From Methylobacterium ajmalii (GTDB lineage: Bacteria; Pseudomonadota; Alphaproteobacteria; Rhizobiales; Beijerinckiaceae): a stretch of 64,000 nt of DNA. Under the pieces are notes generated by a model, which was not told where the DNA came from, made no database searches, and was given only the letters and a program-made list of their open reading frames with translations. Of this stretch, positions 19,147-28,799 are shown one piece after another. A program made the position numbers and the translations under genes. Location of the stretch: contig NZ_JACWCT010000022.1 in assembly GCF_016613415.1 (NCBI RefSeq), positions 30,483 to 94,482 of the forward strand, in the 5' to 3' direction. Numbering within the stretch: position 1 is the stretch's first letter; every line of letters starts with the position of its first letter.

Positions 19147-20883
19147 ATGTCGTCCCGCCCAATATCATCCCGGGCCGCGCCGTCTCGCGCCTCGTCGCTT
19201 CGCCTGGTGAACCTGCCGCTCGCCGCCAAGATCGCGGCGGCCCCCGTCCTGCTCCTGTGCCTCAGCCTCGCCGTCGCGGTCGTGTCGTGGCGCAACCTCG
19301 AGACCGTCGAGGAGACGACCGCCTGGTCCGCGCATACCCGCGAGGTGATGCAGAACGTCGACCGCACGGTCCTCGCCATGGTCAACCGCGAATCGGGGCT
19401 GCGCGGCTTCCTCCTGTCGGGCGAGGCGTCGTTCCTGGCGCCCTACCGCGCCGGTGAGGCGGACTTCGCCGCCGCTCTCGGGCGGGCCCGGACCCTGGTG
19501 GCCGACAACCCGGAGCAGCGTGCCCATCTCGACGCCCTCGGGCGGCTCGAGCAGCAATGGACCGGCGAGGTGGCCGCGCGGGCGATCCGTCTGATGGAGG
19601 ATCCGGCGACGCGGGAGGCGGCGCGGCGGATCGAGGCCTCGGGCGCCGGCAAGGCGGTGATGGACGCGATCCGCGCCAAGGCCGCCGCGCTCGCGGCGGT
19701 CGAGCAGGCGCTCCTGGACGAGCGCCGGGCGGCCTCCGCGGACGCCGTGCGGCAATCGCGCCTCGCCAGCCTCGTCGGCTTCGCCGTGATGGTCGCGGCG
19801 GCGGCGCTGTCGCTGCTGCTCCTGCATCGCGGCGTGATCCGGCCGATCCGCGGCATGACCGCGGCGATGGGCCGGCTCGCCGGCCACGACCTCGCCGTGG
19901 AGATCCCCGGCGCCGGCCGGCGCGACGAGATCGGCGGCATGGCCGATGCCGTCCAGGTGTTCAAGGACGGTCTGATCCGGGCCCGGGCGCTGGAGGAGGA
20001 GACGAGGCTCGCCCGCGCTTCCGCCGAGGAGCAGCGCCGCGCCGGCATGCGCCAGATGGCGGACGCCTTCGAGCACGCGGTCGGCGGCATCGTCGGCCAG
20101 GTCGCGGCCTCGGCGACCGAGCTGCAGGTCACCGCCCGGGCGATGTCCGCGACCGCGACCCGGACCGCCGCGCAATCGACCGCCGTGGCCGCCGCCGCCG
20201 AGGAGGCCTCGTCGAATGTCGGCACGGTGGCGGCGGCGGCCGAGGAACTCGGCGCCTCGGTCCAGGAGATCGGCCGCCAGGTCGACGGCTCGGCCGGCCT
20301 CGCCCGCACCGCCGCCGCGGAGGCCGGCGCGACCGCCGGGGTGGTGCGCGACCTCAGCCTGGCGGTGAACCGCATCGGCGACGTGGTCGGGCTCATCTCG
20401 TCGATCGCCGCCCAGACCAACCTCCTGGCGCTCAACGCCACGATCGAGGCGGCGCGCGCGGGGGCGGCCGGCCGCGGCTTCGCTGTGGTGGCGGCGGAGG
20501 TGAAGGAACTCGCCGGCCAGACCGCCAAGGCCACGGACGAGATCACCGGCCAGATCGCCGCCATCCAGGCCGCGACCGGCCGGGCGACCACCGCGATGGC
20601 GGGCATCGGCGGGCGGATCGACGAGATCAGCGGCGTGTCGGCGGCGATCGCGGCCGCCGTGGAGGAGCAGGGCGCGGCGACCCGCGAGATCGTCCGCAAC
20701 GTCTCCCAGGCTGCGACCGGCACCGGCGAGGTCACCGGCACCATCGCCGGGGTCGCGGGCGCGGCGGAGGAGACGGGCGCGGCCGCCGGCCGGGTCCTGA
20801 CCTCGGCCTCCGCGCTGTCGCACCAGTCGGAGCGTCTCTCCGCCGAGGTGACGCGCTTCCTCGCCACCGTGCGGGCGGCCTGA
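19147..20883 (+). CDS. Methyl-accepting chemotaxis protein
   Basis: The 578-residue chemoreceptor has TM1 at about residues 26-47 and a CHASE3-like periplasmic domain ('[19 protein letters not shown]'). TM2 lies near 200-225, followed by HAMP and a cytoplasmic signalling domain. The hairpin tip '[16 protein letters not shown]' with '[15 protein letters not shown]' is canonical for CheA/CheW contact. The ATG at 19147 is nine bases after GGAG; the open frame upstream of it, to 18937, lacks coding character. No che genes are adjacent. The ligand is unknown. Confidence 0.92.
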   Translation: MSSRPISSRAAPSRASSLRLVNLPLAAKIAAAPVLLLCLSLAVAVVSWRNLETVEETTAWSAHTREVMQNVDRTVLAMVNRESGLRGFLLSGEASFLAPYRAGEADFAAALGRARTLVADNPEQRAHLDALGRLEQQWTGEVAARAIRLMEDPATREAARRIEASGAGKAVMDAIRAKAAALAAVEQALLDERRAASADAVRQSRLASLVGFAVMVAAAALSLLLLHRGVIRPIRGMTAAMGRLAGHDLAVEIPGAGRRDEIGGMADAVQVFKDGLIRARALEEETRLARASAEEQRRAGMRQMADAFEHAVGGIVGQVAASATELQVTARAMSATATRTAAQSTAVAAAAEEASSNVGTVAAAAEELGASVQEIGRQVDGSAGLARTAAAEAGATAGVVRDLSLAVNRIGDVVGLISSIAAQTNLLALNATIEAARAGAAGRGFAVVAAEVKELAGQTAKATDEITGQIAAIQAATGRATTAMAGIGGRIDEISGVSAAIAAAVEEQGAATREIVRNVSQAATGTGEVTGTIAGVAGAAEETGAAAGRVLTSASALSHQSERLSAEVTRFLATVRAA

Positions 20884-20940
20884 CGGTCCTGCGAGGATCC
20901 GAACGCCCGACGGGGGCCCCGCGTGCCGCCCGGTGAGTTC

Positions 20941-21420
20941 TCAGGCGGGCGGGCAGGTCGGGCCCGGTTCCTCGGCCGCCCGTCCGAGGGCCGCGCGGAA
21001 GTCCGGCAGGGCGAGGACGTGCAGGAGGTCGCGCAGCAGGCCCGCCCGCTCGGGGCCGAAGGCGGCGTCGAAGCGGCCCTGGACCTCGTCCCACAGCGGG
21101 GTCGCCTCGGCGAGCTTGGCGGTGCCGGCCTCGGTCAGCGCCACGCGGCGGGCCCGGCGGTCGTGCGGGTCCGGCACGACGCTGACATAGCCGTCCCGGG
21201 TCAGCGGCTTGAGGGTGTGGGCGAGCCCGGAGAGGTCCATCACCATCGCCTCGGCGAGCGTCCCCATGGTCGGGGTGCCGAGTCCGCGGATCGTCGCCAG
21301 GAGGCCGAACTGCGTCGCGCGCAGCCCGCAGGGCGCCAGCGCCTCGTCGTAGAGCTGCCCGACGCTGCGCGTCGCCCGGCGCAGGGCCGCGTTGCTGCAG
21401 CGGGTCGGCTTGATCGTCAC
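20941..21420 (-). CDS. MarR-family transcriptional regulator
   Basis: The 159-residue protein has a winged helix: 'TQFGLLATIRGLG', 'TMGTLAEAMVMDLSGLAHTLKPL' (recognition helix) and 'DPHDRRARRVALTEAG' (wing). These are the classical MarR features. The GTG at 21420 is preceded by GGAGG seven bases away and gives the usual MarR length; the frame continues upstream to 21750 without a better ribosome site. It is divergent from the hybrid histidine kinase gene and converges on the chemoreceptor. Ligand and targets are unknown. Confidence 0.88.
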   Translation of the reverse strand: MTIKPTRCSNAALRRATRSVGQLYDEALAPCGLRATQFGLLATIRGLGTPTMGTLAEAMVMDLSGLAHTLKPLTRDGYVSVVPDPHDRRARRVALTEAGTAKLAEATPLWDEVQGRFDAAFGPERAGLLRDLLHVLALPDFRAALGRAAEEPGPTCPPA

Positions 21421-21629
21421 GGGCGGGCCTCCGCATCCCGGTGCCCTGCTGCCGCTCGGGAGCATCCTCGGGTATGCAGCCTGGCGCACGCCGCCGCAAT
21501 GCACCCGCGCCGAACGTCGCGGGAGTTCGGGGGAAGACGGGGTGACGGGCTCCGCTATATGCAGCGGCCGACGCGGTCGGGCCCCGCCCCGGGCATGACC
21601 GCGGAGGCGCCCGGACGGATGGGAGACGG

Positions 21630-24083
21630 ATGACGCAGGGCCCGGACCTCGAAGCGGAGAACGAGCGCCTGCGCGCCGCGCTGGCGACGGCCGAGCGCGA
21701 GCGGGACGCGGCCCGGGCGGAGGCGCGGTCGGCCGTGACCTCTCCGGCACGCGGCGTTCCGGCCGGGACTGACCGCCCGGGTGGGTTCCTCGCCGACCCG
21801 CGCCTGCGGGCGGCGCTCGGCATCGCCACCGTCGGGGTGATCGTGTTCGACATGGCGGGCCGGGTGCTGGAGGCCAACGACACCTTCCTGGCGATGAGCG
21901 GCTACGACCGCGACGATCTCGCCCTGGGCCGTCTCACCGGCGCCACCCTGGTGCCGCCGGAATGGCAGGCGGTGTCCCGCCGCGTCATCGCCGAACTCCA
22001 GGCGCGGGGCCGCTCGGACTCGACCGAGCGCGAGTACCTGCGCCGGGACGGCTCGCGGTTCTGGGGCCTATGCGCGGCGACCCGGCTCGACGACGGCAAC
22101 GGCTTCGAGTTCATCATCGACATCACCGACCGGCGTCGGACCGAGGAGGCGCTGCGGCGCAGCGAGGCGCGCTACCGCACGCTGTTCGAGGCGATCGACG
22201 CCGGCTTCTGCGTCATCGCGCTGCAGTTCGGGGCCGACGGCAGGGCCGAGGATTACCGCTTCCTCGAGGTCAACCCCGCCTTCGCCCGCCATACCGGCGT
22301 CGACGGGGCGGCCGGGCGGCGGATGCGCGAGCTCGCCCCCAACCACGAGCAGCACTGGTTCGACCTGTACGGCCGGGTGGCGCGGACCGGCGAGTCGGTG
22401 CGCTTCATGCAGCCGGCCCAGGCGCTCGGCGACCGCTGGTACGAGGTCCACGCCTTCCGGGTCGATCCGCCGGAGGCCCACCACGTCGCGATCCTGTTCA
22501 ACGATGTCACCGCCCAGCGCCGGCTCGAGGAGGCGCTTCGCAGCCTCAACGAGACCCTGGAGCGCCAGGTCGCCGTGCGCACCGCCGAGCGCGACCGGAT
22601 CTGGCAGGTCAGCCGCGACATGCTCGGCGTCGCCGACGCCGCGGGTGTCTGGCTCAGCGTCAACCCGGCCTGGACCGCGACCCTGGGCTGGCAGCCCGAG
22701 GAAGTGGTGGGCCGCAGCTCCGCCTGGCTCGAGCACCCGGACGACCAGGACCGGACCCGCGACGAGATCCGGCGCCTGGCCGCCGGCGAGCCGACCCTGT
22801 CGTTCGAGAACCGGTTCCGCACCCGGGACGGAAGCTACCGCACCCTGTCGTGGCGGGCGGTGCCGTTCGAGGGCAGCCTGTACTGCGTCGCCCGCGACGT
22901 CACCGACCAGCGCGAGCGGGCCCAGCGCCTCGTCCAGGCCGAGGAGGCCCTGCGCCAGTCGCAGAAGATGGAGGCGGTGGGCCAGCTCACCGGGGGCGTC
23001 GCCCACGATTTCAACAACCTGCTCACGATCATCCGCTCGTCGGTGGATTTCCTGCGCCGGCCCGAGCTGCCGGAGGCGCGGAAACGCCGCTACCTCGACG
23101 CGGTGTCCGACACGGTGGACCGGGCGGCCAAGCTCACCGGCCAGCTCCTCGCCTTCGCCCGCCGCCAGGCCCTGGCGCCCGAGGTGTTCGACGTCGTCGC
23201 CCGTCTCCAGGGCGTCGCCGACATGCTCGACACGGTGACGGGCGCGCGCATCCGCGTGGTGACCGAGGGCCCCGACCGGCCCTGCTTCGTGCGCGCGGAC
23301 CTGAGCCAGTTCGAGACCGCGCTCATCAACATGGCGGTCAACGCCCGCGACGCCATGGAGGGGGAGGGAACCCTCACCCTGGTGGTCGCCTGCGGGGCGG
23401 AGAAGCCCGAGATCCGCGGCCACGCCGCCGCCAGGGGCCCGTTCGCGGCGATCTCGCTCACCGATACCGGCACCGGCATGAGCCCGGCGGTGATCGACAA
23501 GATCTTCGAGCCGTTCTTCACCACCAAGGAGGTCGGCAAGGGCACGGGTCTCGGCCTGTCGCAGGTGTTCGGCTTCGCCAAGCAGTCGGGCGGCGACGTC
23601 GACGTGACGAGCCGGGTGGGGCAGGGCTCCACCTTCATCCTGTACCTGCCGGAGGTGGCCGCCCCGGCCGAGCCCGGGTACGCGGCCCCGGCGGACGAGG
23701 GAATGGCGCCGGCCCGGGCCGGGCAGCGGGTGCTCCTCGTCGAGGACAATGTCGGCGTCGGCCGCTTCGCCGCGCAGATCCTCGGCGACCTCGGCTACGT
23801 CGCCACCTGGGTCACCAACGCCGAGGCCGCCCTCGACGTGCTCGGCGAGGACGCCGCCTACGACGCGGTGTTCTCCGACGTGGTGATGCCCGGCATGGGC
23901 GGCATCGAGCTCGCCAAGACCCTGCGCCGGCGCCATCCGGGCCTGCCGGTACTGCTCACCTCCGGCTACAGCCACGTCCTGGCCCAGGAGGGCTCCCACG
24001 GCTTCCCGCTGCTGCACAAGCCCTACTCGGCCGAGCAGCTCTCCAGGATGCTGGCGAGCGCGATCGGGCAGCGGCGGAGTTGA
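21630..24083 (+). CDS. Hybrid sensor histidine kinase / response regulator with PAS domains
   Basis: The 817-residue protein starts with a short coiled coil, then three PAS-type domains (about 55-170, 180-300, 325-430). A HisKA domain follows with phospho-acceptor His in '[11 protein letters not shown]' (about residue 458). The HATPase has N box '[10 protein letters not shown]' and G boxes 'DTGTGMS' and 'GTGLGLSQV'. A C-terminal receiver follows, with acidic pair ED in 'LLVEDN', phospho-acceptor Asp 750 and Lys in 'LLHKPYS'. No membrane helix is present, so it senses a cytoplasmic or diffusible signal. No partner regulator lies beside it. GGGAGA precedes the ATG. Confidence 0.93.
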   Translation: MTQGPDLEAENERLRAALATAERERDAARAEARSAVTSPARGVPAGTDRPGGFLADPRLRAALGIATVGVIVFDMAGRVLEANDTFLAMSGYDRDDLALGRLTGATLVPPEWQAVSRRVIAELQARGRSDSTEREYLRRDGSRFWGLCAATRLDDGNGFEFIIDITDRRRTEEALRRSEARYRTLFEAIDAGFCVIALQFGADGRAEDYRFLEVNPAFARHTGVDGAAGRRMRELAPNHEQHWFDLYGRVARTGESVRFMQPAQALGDRWYEVHAFRVDPPEAHHVAILFNDVTAQRRLEEALRSLNETLERQVAVRTAERDRIWQVSRDMLGVADAAGVWLSVNPAWTATLGWQPEEVVGRSSAWLEHPDDQDRTRDEIRRLAAGEPTLSFENRFRTRDGSYRTLSWRAVPFEGSLYCVARDVTDQRERAQRLVQAEEALRQSQKMEAVGQLTGGVAHDFNNLLTIIRSSVDFLRRPELPEARKRRYLDAVSDTVDRAAKLTGQLLAFARRQALAPEVFDVVARLQGVADMLDTVTGARIRVVTEGPDRPCFVRADLSQFETALINMAVNARDAMEGEGTLTLVVACGAEKPEIRGHAAARGPFAAISLTDTGTGMSPAVIDKIFEPFFTTKEVGKGTGLGLSQVFGFAKQSGGDVDVTSRVGQGSTFILYLPEVAAPAEPGYAAPADEGMAPARAGQRVLLVEDNVGVGRFAAQILGDLGYVATWVTNAEAALDVLGEDAAYDAVFSDVVMPGMGGIELAKTLRRRHPGLPVLLTSGYSHVLAQEGSHGFPLLHKPYSAEQLSRMLASAIGQRRS

Positions 24084-24094
24084 CACTCCGGCGC

Positions 24095-24265
24095 ATGGCG
24101 GAGGGGTCTGACGGAACCCTGTTCGTCGTCGACTGCGCCGGTCCGCATTGCAACTGCGCCGACAAGGCCACCCTGCATCTGGCCGAACTCGGCGTGCCGG
24201 TGAAGGTGATGATCGGTGGCGTCACCGGGTGGGTGGACGAGGGCGTCTCAGTGGTGCGGGCCTGA
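24095..24265 (+). pseudogene. Rhodanese domain, C-terminal remnant
   Basis: The 56 codons match only the second half of a single-domain rhodanese. The active-site loop is 'DCAGPHCNCADKA', followed by 'LGVPVKVMIGGVTGWVDEG' at the C-terminus. A normal domain is about 100-110 residues, so the N-terminal half is missing. The fragment lies between the histidine kinase stop and the arsR operator. The ATG at 24095 could start a short peptide, but a functional sulfurtransferase is unlikely. It may be the remains of an ancestral rhodanese gene next to arsR. Confidence 0.65.
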
Positions 24266-24300
24266 GCCGCCGCGAATGCCCAAGCCGAATCCAATTTCGG

Positions 24301-24330
24301 TTGACAATAAACCATATGGTTTAATATAAA
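24301..24330 (+). promoter_or_regulatory. Consensus promoter of the arsR operon
   Basis: A TTGACA -35 (24301-24306) and TATAAA -10 (24325-24330) are separated by 18 bases in an AT-rich patch that stands out from the GC-rich surroundings. The expected transcription start falls about 6-8 bases after the -10, that is at or within two bases of the arsR ATG at 24336. The mRNA may therefore be leaderless. No ribosome-binding site is visible before that ATG. Confidence 0.7.
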
Positions 24331-24343
24331 ACGATATGGTTTA
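24308..24343. promoter_or_regulatory. Tandem ArsR-type operators overlapping promoter and start codon
   Basis: The perfect 16-base palindrome TAAACCATATGGTTTA (24308-24323) fills the spacer between -35 and -10. A second near-identical copy, AAACGATATGGTTTA (24329-24343), covers the -10 end and the ATG. Both share ATATGGTTTA. Occupation would block RNA polymerase, as expected for autorepression by the ArsR-family protein encoded immediately downstream. Confidence 0.7.
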
Positions 24344-24683
24344 TTCATCCGACGCCACGCTCGACGCGCTCTTCCACGCCCTCGCCGATCCGACCCGCCG
24401 GACGATCATCCGCATGCTGGCCGAGGGGCCCCGCGGCCTCGGCGAGGTCTCGGCTTCGTTCCCGATCTCGAGCGTGGCCGTGTCGAAGCATGTCAGGACG
24501 CTCGAGGCGGCGGGTTTGGTCACGCGTCAGGTGCAAGGGCGCTCGCATTTCTGCCGCCTCGAACCGATGGCCCTGCTGACCGCCCATCGCTGGCTGCAAG
24601 CATATGAAGGCTTCTGGACCGAGCGCCTCGACGCCCTGGAGGACCTTCTGGGCGAGATGAAGCGGGAATCCGGCCCGCCCTGA
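24336..24683 (+). CDS. ArsR-family (HTH) transcriptional regulator
   Basis: The 115-residue winged-helix repressor contains 'LFHALADPTRRTIIRMLAEG' and 'ISSVAVSKHVRTLEAAGLV', the standard ArsR/SmtB core. There is no CxC metal-binding motif in the recognition helix; it belongs to the metal-free branch often paired with SRPBCC (AHSA1) proteins. The operon bears this out, since the third gene encodes an SRPBCC domain. It is transcribed with the MFS gene (43 bases) and the fusion gene. The start codon sits inside an operator repeat and the transcript is probably leaderless. Confidence 0.9.
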   Translation: MVYSSDATLDALFHALADPTRRTIIRMLAEGPRGLGEVSASFPISSVAVSKHVRTLEAAGLVTRQVQGRSHFCRLEPMALLTAHRWLQAYEGFWTERLDALEDLLGEMKRESGPP

Positions 24684-24726
24684 CGCCCGCCCCGAACCGG
24701 CAACCAACCAGACAGGGAGGACGGAC

Positions 24727-26436
24727 ATGGCACACGACATCGTGGTGCGGCGTGATGCCGCGCGGGCGGACCGGACCGGGGCAGGGCCGGATTCCCCCGC
24801 GATTCCCGACGATCGCGGCCGCGTCCGGCGCGTCGTGGTCGCCTCCTCCCTTGGGGCCGTCTTCGAGGCCTACGATCTGGTGCTGTTCGGGCCGATGGCC
24901 GCCATCATCGCCCGGCAGTTCTTCTCCGGGCTCGACGAAACCTATGCCTATATCTTCACGCTCCTGTCCGCCGCCGTGACCTTCCTGGCGCGGCCGTTCG
25001 GAGGCGTGATCTTCGGCCGCCTCGGCGACCTCGTCGGCCGGAAATACACCTTCCTCTTGACGATCGTCATCATGGGCGGCTCGACGGTCGCCATCGGCCT
25101 GCTGCCGACCTATGCGGCTATCGGCATGCTCTCGCCGCTGCTCCTGATGAGCCTACGCATCGTGCAGGGCCTCGCCTTCGGGGGCGAGTTCGGCGGGGCT
25201 GTGACCTACATCGCCGAGCACGCCTCCGCCGAGCGGCGCGGGCTCGCGACGAGCGCGGTCGGGATCACCATGGCCTGCGGGCTCGTCCTCGCCATCCTGG
25301 TGGTGATCGCCTGCGAGACCCTCCTCGGCAAGGCGGCCTTCGAGGAATGGGGCTGGCGGATCCCGTTCCTGCTCTCGGCCGTGCTGATGCTGGTCTCGAT
25401 CTACATGCGGCTGCGGCTCCAGGAATCGCCGGTCTTCCTGCGGATGCGTCGGGGCGGCGGCGGCTCGTGCGAGCCACTCCGGGAGACCCTGGGGCGGTGG
25501 ACGAGCCTGCGGACCGTGCTGCTCGTCCTGTTCGGCGCCGCCGCCGGACAGTCGGTCGCCTCCGCCACCGGCTCCTACCCGATCTACCTGCTGATGCTGA
25601 ACCTGAAGATCGACCCGTTCCTCCTGCACTACACGATCCTCGGCTACAGCACCGGCCTCGTCGCCTGCATGGTCGCAGCCGGCTGGCTCTCGGACCGGGT
25701 CGGCCGCAAGCCGGTCATGCTCACCGGATTTATCGGCACGGCCCTCCTGGCCCTGCCGGTCTACGAGGGCGTGACGCGCTACGCCCATCCCGACCTCGCC
25801 GCGGCGGTGGCGGAGCACCCGATCACGGTCGCCGCCGATCCGGCCGGATGCCACCGCCCATTCGATCCGTTCGGGATCGCCCGCTTCGACAGCCCGTGCG
25901 ACATCGCTCGCCGGGCGGTGGCCAAGCTCGGATTCCCCTCCACGACGCGCGACCTGCCCGCCGGCGAGCCCGTCCGGATCACGGTCGGCGCGGCGAGCCT
26001 CCCGTCCTTCGACGGCGCCGGTCTCGACAAGGCGGCGCTCGACGCACGGGTGGCGGAACTGGGCAAGGCGCTGGCCGGCGCCGTCGCTGCGGCCGGCTAT
26101 CCGACCCGGGCCGATCCCGCCAGGACGAACGTCCCGGCGCTGATCGCCCTCCTCAGCCTGCTCAACGCCTTCGTGGCCCTGGCCTCGGCCCCGCTCGCCG
26201 CCTGGATGATCGAGCTGTTTCCGACCCGGATCCGGAACACCGCCCTGTCGATTCCCTACACGTTCGGCGGCTGGTTCGGCGGCTTCCTGCCGGCCATCGC
26301 CTTCGCGGCCTTCACGGCGACCGGAAACCTCTATGCCGGCCTCTGGTACGCCGTCGCGATCCTGGCCCTCGCTTCCATGGTCTCCGCCCTGTTCCTGCCC
26401 GAGACGCGGGGCCGCGCGCTCGACACCATCGCCTGA
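24727..26436 (+). CDS. MFS transporter (metabolite:H+ symporter type) with an enlarged loop
   Basis: The 569-residue, twelve-helix transporter has the MFS motif 'GRLGDLVGRK' after TM2 and 'GLAFGGEFGGAVTYIAEHA', which places it in the MHS (metabolite:H+ symporter) group. Members carry organic acids, betaines or shikimate. It is more than 100 residues longer than usual. The extra part lies between about residues 340 and 470, is hydrophilic, and has two cysteines ('AGCHRPFDPFGIARFDSPC'). GGAGG precedes the ATG. It is the second gene of the arsR operon, so its expression is probably induced when the ArsR ligand is present. Confidence 0.9.
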   Translation: MAHDIVVRRDAARADRTGAGPDSPAIPDDRGRVRRVVVASSLGAVFEAYDLVLFGPMAAIIARQFFSGLDETYAYIFTLLSAAVTFLARPFGGVIFGRLGDLVGRKYTFLLTIVIMGGSTVAIGLLPTYAAIGMLSPLLLMSLRIVQGLAFGGEFGGAVTYIAEHASAERRGLATSAVGITMACGLVLAILVVIACETLLGKAAFEEWGWRIPFLLSAVLMLVSIYMRLRLQESPVFLRMRRGGGGSCEPLRETLGRWTSLRTVLLVLFGAAAGQSVASATGSYPIYLLMLNLKIDPFLLHYTILGYSTGLVACMVAAGWLSDRVGRKPVMLTGFIGTALLALPVYEGVTRYAHPDLAAAVAEHPITVAADPAGCHRPFDPFGIARFDSPCDIARRAVAKLGFPSTTRDLPAGEPVRITVGAASLPSFDGAGLDKAALDARVAELGKALAGAVAAAGYPTRADPARTNVPALIALLSLLNAFVALASAPLAAWMIELFPTRIRNTALSIPYTFGGWFGGFLPAIAFAAFTATGNLYAGLWYAVAILALASMVSALFLPETRGRALDTIA

Positions 26437-26474
26437 CGGACGGATCCCGATCATCCTGGAAGGAGCCGAGAGCC

Positions 26475-27644
26475 ATGTCCGCAACCATGTCCGACGATAC
26501 CTCCGACGCCCCGCGGATCGCGATCGCCCTCGTCCGGCAGCTCGATGCCGCCGCCGCTTTGGTCTTCGACGCCTGCACCGATCCGCGCCGGCTCGCCCGC
26601 TGGCTGACGCCGGGGGCCGGCGAGGTCCGGGCGGCGAGCGGCGACCTGCGGGTCGGCGGCCGGTTCAGCCTGGAGGGCTGCAACCCGGATGGCGGGGCCT
26701 ACGCGGTCTCGGGCGAGTATCTGGAGATCGTGCCGGCGCGCCGGATCGTCATGACGTGGCACTATGCCGGCGCCGGCCCCCTCGGCGGTCCGCCCTCGCG
26801 GGTCCAGATCGACCTGCGGCCCCTCGGGGCGGACGTCACCGAATTGACCTTGTCGCACACCCGGCTCGACCGGCAGGACGCGGCCGACCGCTACCGCGCG
26901 GCCTGGGCGATCTGCCTGGAGCGCCTGCACTGGAGCACGGCGCCGCGGCCGGAGGAGGCGGTGTTCACCCCGCCCCTCGGGGCGATCAGCAACCTCTACG
27001 GGGCGCGGCACCGGGCCTTCCAGGAGACGTTCGAGACCGGCGACCTCGCCAACCGGCTGCGCAGCCTCTCGGTGACGCGGGAGCTGAACCCGGCCCAGCG
27101 GGTCTTTGTCGAGGGCCGGGACATGGTCTTCGTCACCTCGATCGACCACCGCGGCTTCCCGACCTGCTCGTACAAGGGCGGCGCGCCGGGCTTCGTGCGG
27201 GTCGTCGATCCGCGCCGCCTCGAACTGCCGATCTATGACGGCAATGGCATGTATCTCACCGCCGGCAACCTCGCGGCGAATGCCAAGCTCGGGCTGCTGT
27301 TCATCGATTTCGAGACGCCGCATCGCCTGCGCCTCCACGGCACGGCGCAGGTCCTGCGGGACGCGCCGTCGCTCGCGCGGCATCCCGAGGCCGAGCTGGT
27401 CGTGGCCATCGCGATCGCGGAGGTCTTCGTGAACTGCCCGCGCTACGTCCACCGCTACCGGCGCGAGGCGAACTCGGCCTTCGTGCCCGGGCAGGATCGG
27501 GCGGGCGCCGTGCCGGCCTGGAAGCGTATCGACGTGTTCGGGGATGTCCTGCCCGGCCGCGACCGGGCCGCGCTCGGGGCGGACGATGTCGGATCGCTGA
27601 CCCTGGACGAGTACCGCGCCCTGCTGAGGCGAGGGGAGACGTGA
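26475..27644 (+). CDS. SRPBCC (AHSA1-type) - pyridoxamine 5'-phosphate oxidase-like fusion protein
   Basis: One 389-residue frame holds two domains. Residues about 12-150 are an SRPBCC/AHSA1 domain ('VFDACTDPRRLARWLTP', 'GGRFSLEG', 'RRIVMTWHY', 'LTLSHTRL'). Residues about 175-385 are a flavin split-barrel of the PNPOx family ('FVTSIDHRGFPTCSYKGG', 'YLTAGNLAANAKLGLLFIDF', 'LRLHGTAQV'). The second half could bind FMN or F420 and reduce or oxidise a small molecule; the first could bind a hydrophobic ligand. AAGGAG lies upstream of the ATG. It is the last gene of the arsR-MFS operon and ends at a strong convergent terminator. The pairing is unusual and the substrate is unknown. Confidence 0.85.
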   Translation: MSATMSDDTSDAPRIAIALVRQLDAAAALVFDACTDPRRLARWLTPGAGEVRAASGDLRVGGRFSLEGCNPDGGAYAVSGEYLEIVPARRIVMTWHYAGAGPLGGPPSRVQIDLRPLGADVTELTLSHTRLDRQDAADRYRAAWAICLERLHWSTAPRPEEAVFTPPLGAISNLYGARHRAFQETFETGDLANRLRSLSVTRELNPAQRVFVEGRDMVFVTSIDHRGFPTCSYKGGAPGFVRVVDPRRLELPIYDGNGMYLTAGNLAANAKLGLLFIDFETPHRLRLHGTAQVLRDAPSLARHPEAELVVAIAIAEVFVNCPRYVHRYRREANSAFVPGQDRAGAVPAWKRIDVFGDVLPGRDRAALGADDVGSLTLDEYRALLRRGET

Positions 27645-27658
27645 TGTCGTGCCCGAGC

Positions 27659-27695
27659 GAGATGGACCGGAGGCTTTGCGCCTCCGGTCCATCTC
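27659..27695. terminator. Bidirectional terminator hairpin
   Basis: A perfect 16-base-pair stem (27659-27674 with 27680-27695) closes a 5-base loop TTTGC. It lies between the convergent stops of the SRPBCC/PNPOx fusion and the tartrate/malate-type dehydrogenase. No long U-tract follows on either strand, but its symmetry and position suit shared termination for both genes. Confidence 0.7.
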
Positions 27696-27699
27696 AAGT

Positions 27700-28785
27700 T
27701 CACACTGCCGCGAAAGCCCGCAGCACCGCGTCGGCCGCCTCGCGGGTCGTGGCCGTGCCCTTGAGGTCGCGGGTGCGCGACGCCGGCTCGCGGAGCGCCG
27801 TCTCGATCGCCGCCACGATGGCGTTCGCCGCGTCCACCTCGCCGAGATGTTCCAGCATCATCGCGGCGGTCCAGATCTGGCCGACCGGGTTGGCGATGCC
27901 TTTGCCCGCGATGTCCGGCGCCGAGCCGTGGACCGGCTCGAACAGCGAGGGGAAGCGCCCCTCCGGGTTGATGTTGGCCGAGGGCGCGATGCCGATCGTG
28001 CCGGTGCAGGCGGGCCCGAGATCCGACAGGATGTCGCCGAAGAGGTTGGACCCCACCACCACGTCGAACCGGTCCGGGTTCAGCACGAAATGCGCGGTGA
28101 GGATGTCGATGTGGTACTTGTCGCGACGCACGTCGGGATAGCGCTCGCCCATCGCCTCGACCCGCTGGTCCCAGTACGGCATCGTGATGGCGATGCCGTT
28201 CGACTTGGTGGCCGAGGTCAGGTGCTTCTTGGGCCGCGACTGCGCCAGGTCGAAGGCGAATTTCAGGATCCGGTCGACGCCGTGACGGCTCATCACCGTC
28301 TCCTGGATCACGATCTCCCGCTCGGTGCCCGGATACATCGTGCCGCCGACCGACGAATACTCGCCCTCGGTGTTCTCGCGCACGACGTAGAAGTCGATGT
28401 CGCCGGGCTCGCGGCCGGCGAGCGGGCAGGGCACGCCCGGCATCAGCCGGACGGGGCGCAGATTGACGTACTGGTCGAACTCGCGCCGGAACTGCAGGAG
28501 CGAGCCCCAGAGCGAGACGTGGTCCGGCACGGTGGCCGGCCAGCCGACGGCGCCGAAGAAGATCGCATCGGTCGGCGTCAGGACTTCCTTCCAGTTCGCC
28601 GGCAGCATCGTGCCGTGCTCGGCGTAGTAGTCGCAGGAGCCGAAGGCGTGGTGCTCGAGGTCGAGGCGAAAGCCGAACCTCTCCGCGGCGGCCTCGAGGA
28701 GGCGGACGCCCTCGGGCACGACTTCCTTGCCGATGCCGTCGCCGGGGATGACCGCGATGCGGTAGGGCTGAGTCTTGGTCGTCAT
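27700..28785 (-). CDS. Tartrate dehydrogenase / D-malate dehydrogenase family (isocitrate/isopropylmalate dehydrogenase fold)
   Basis: The 361-residue NAD-dependent beta-decarboxylating dehydrogenase has the N-terminal 'AVIPGDGIGKEVVPEG', substrate arginines in 'LRPVRLMPG', the catalytic Tyr in 'VRENTEGEYSS', the metal-binding 'SNLFGDILSDLG', and 'EPVHGSAPDIAGKG' at the cofactor site. The 'GAVGWP' and 'SLWGSLLQFRR' stretches favour the tartrate/D-malate (TtuC, DmlA) branch over LeuB. The ATG at 28785 has AGAGGA upstream. The class III aminotransferase gene ends 14 bases upstream, so the two form an operon. Confidence 0.88.
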   Translation of the reverse strand: MTTKTQPYRIAVIPGDGIGKEVVPEGVRLLEAAAERFGFRLDLEHHAFGSCDYYAEHGTMLPANWKEVLTPTDAIFFGAVGWPATVPDHVSLWGSLLQFRREFDQYVNLRPVRLMPGVPCPLAGREPGDIDFYVVRENTEGEYSSVGGTMYPGTEREIVIQETVMSRHGVDRILKFAFDLAQSRPKKHLTSATKSNGIAITMPYWDQRVEAMGERYPDVRRDKYHIDILTAHFVLNPDRFDVVVGSNLFGDILSDLGPACTGTIGIAPSANINPEGRFPSLFEPVHGSAPDIAGKGIANPVGQIWTAAMMLEHLGEVDAANAIVAAIETALREPASRTRDLKGTATTREAADAVLRAFAAV

Positions 28786-28799
28786 GGCGAAACGTCCTC

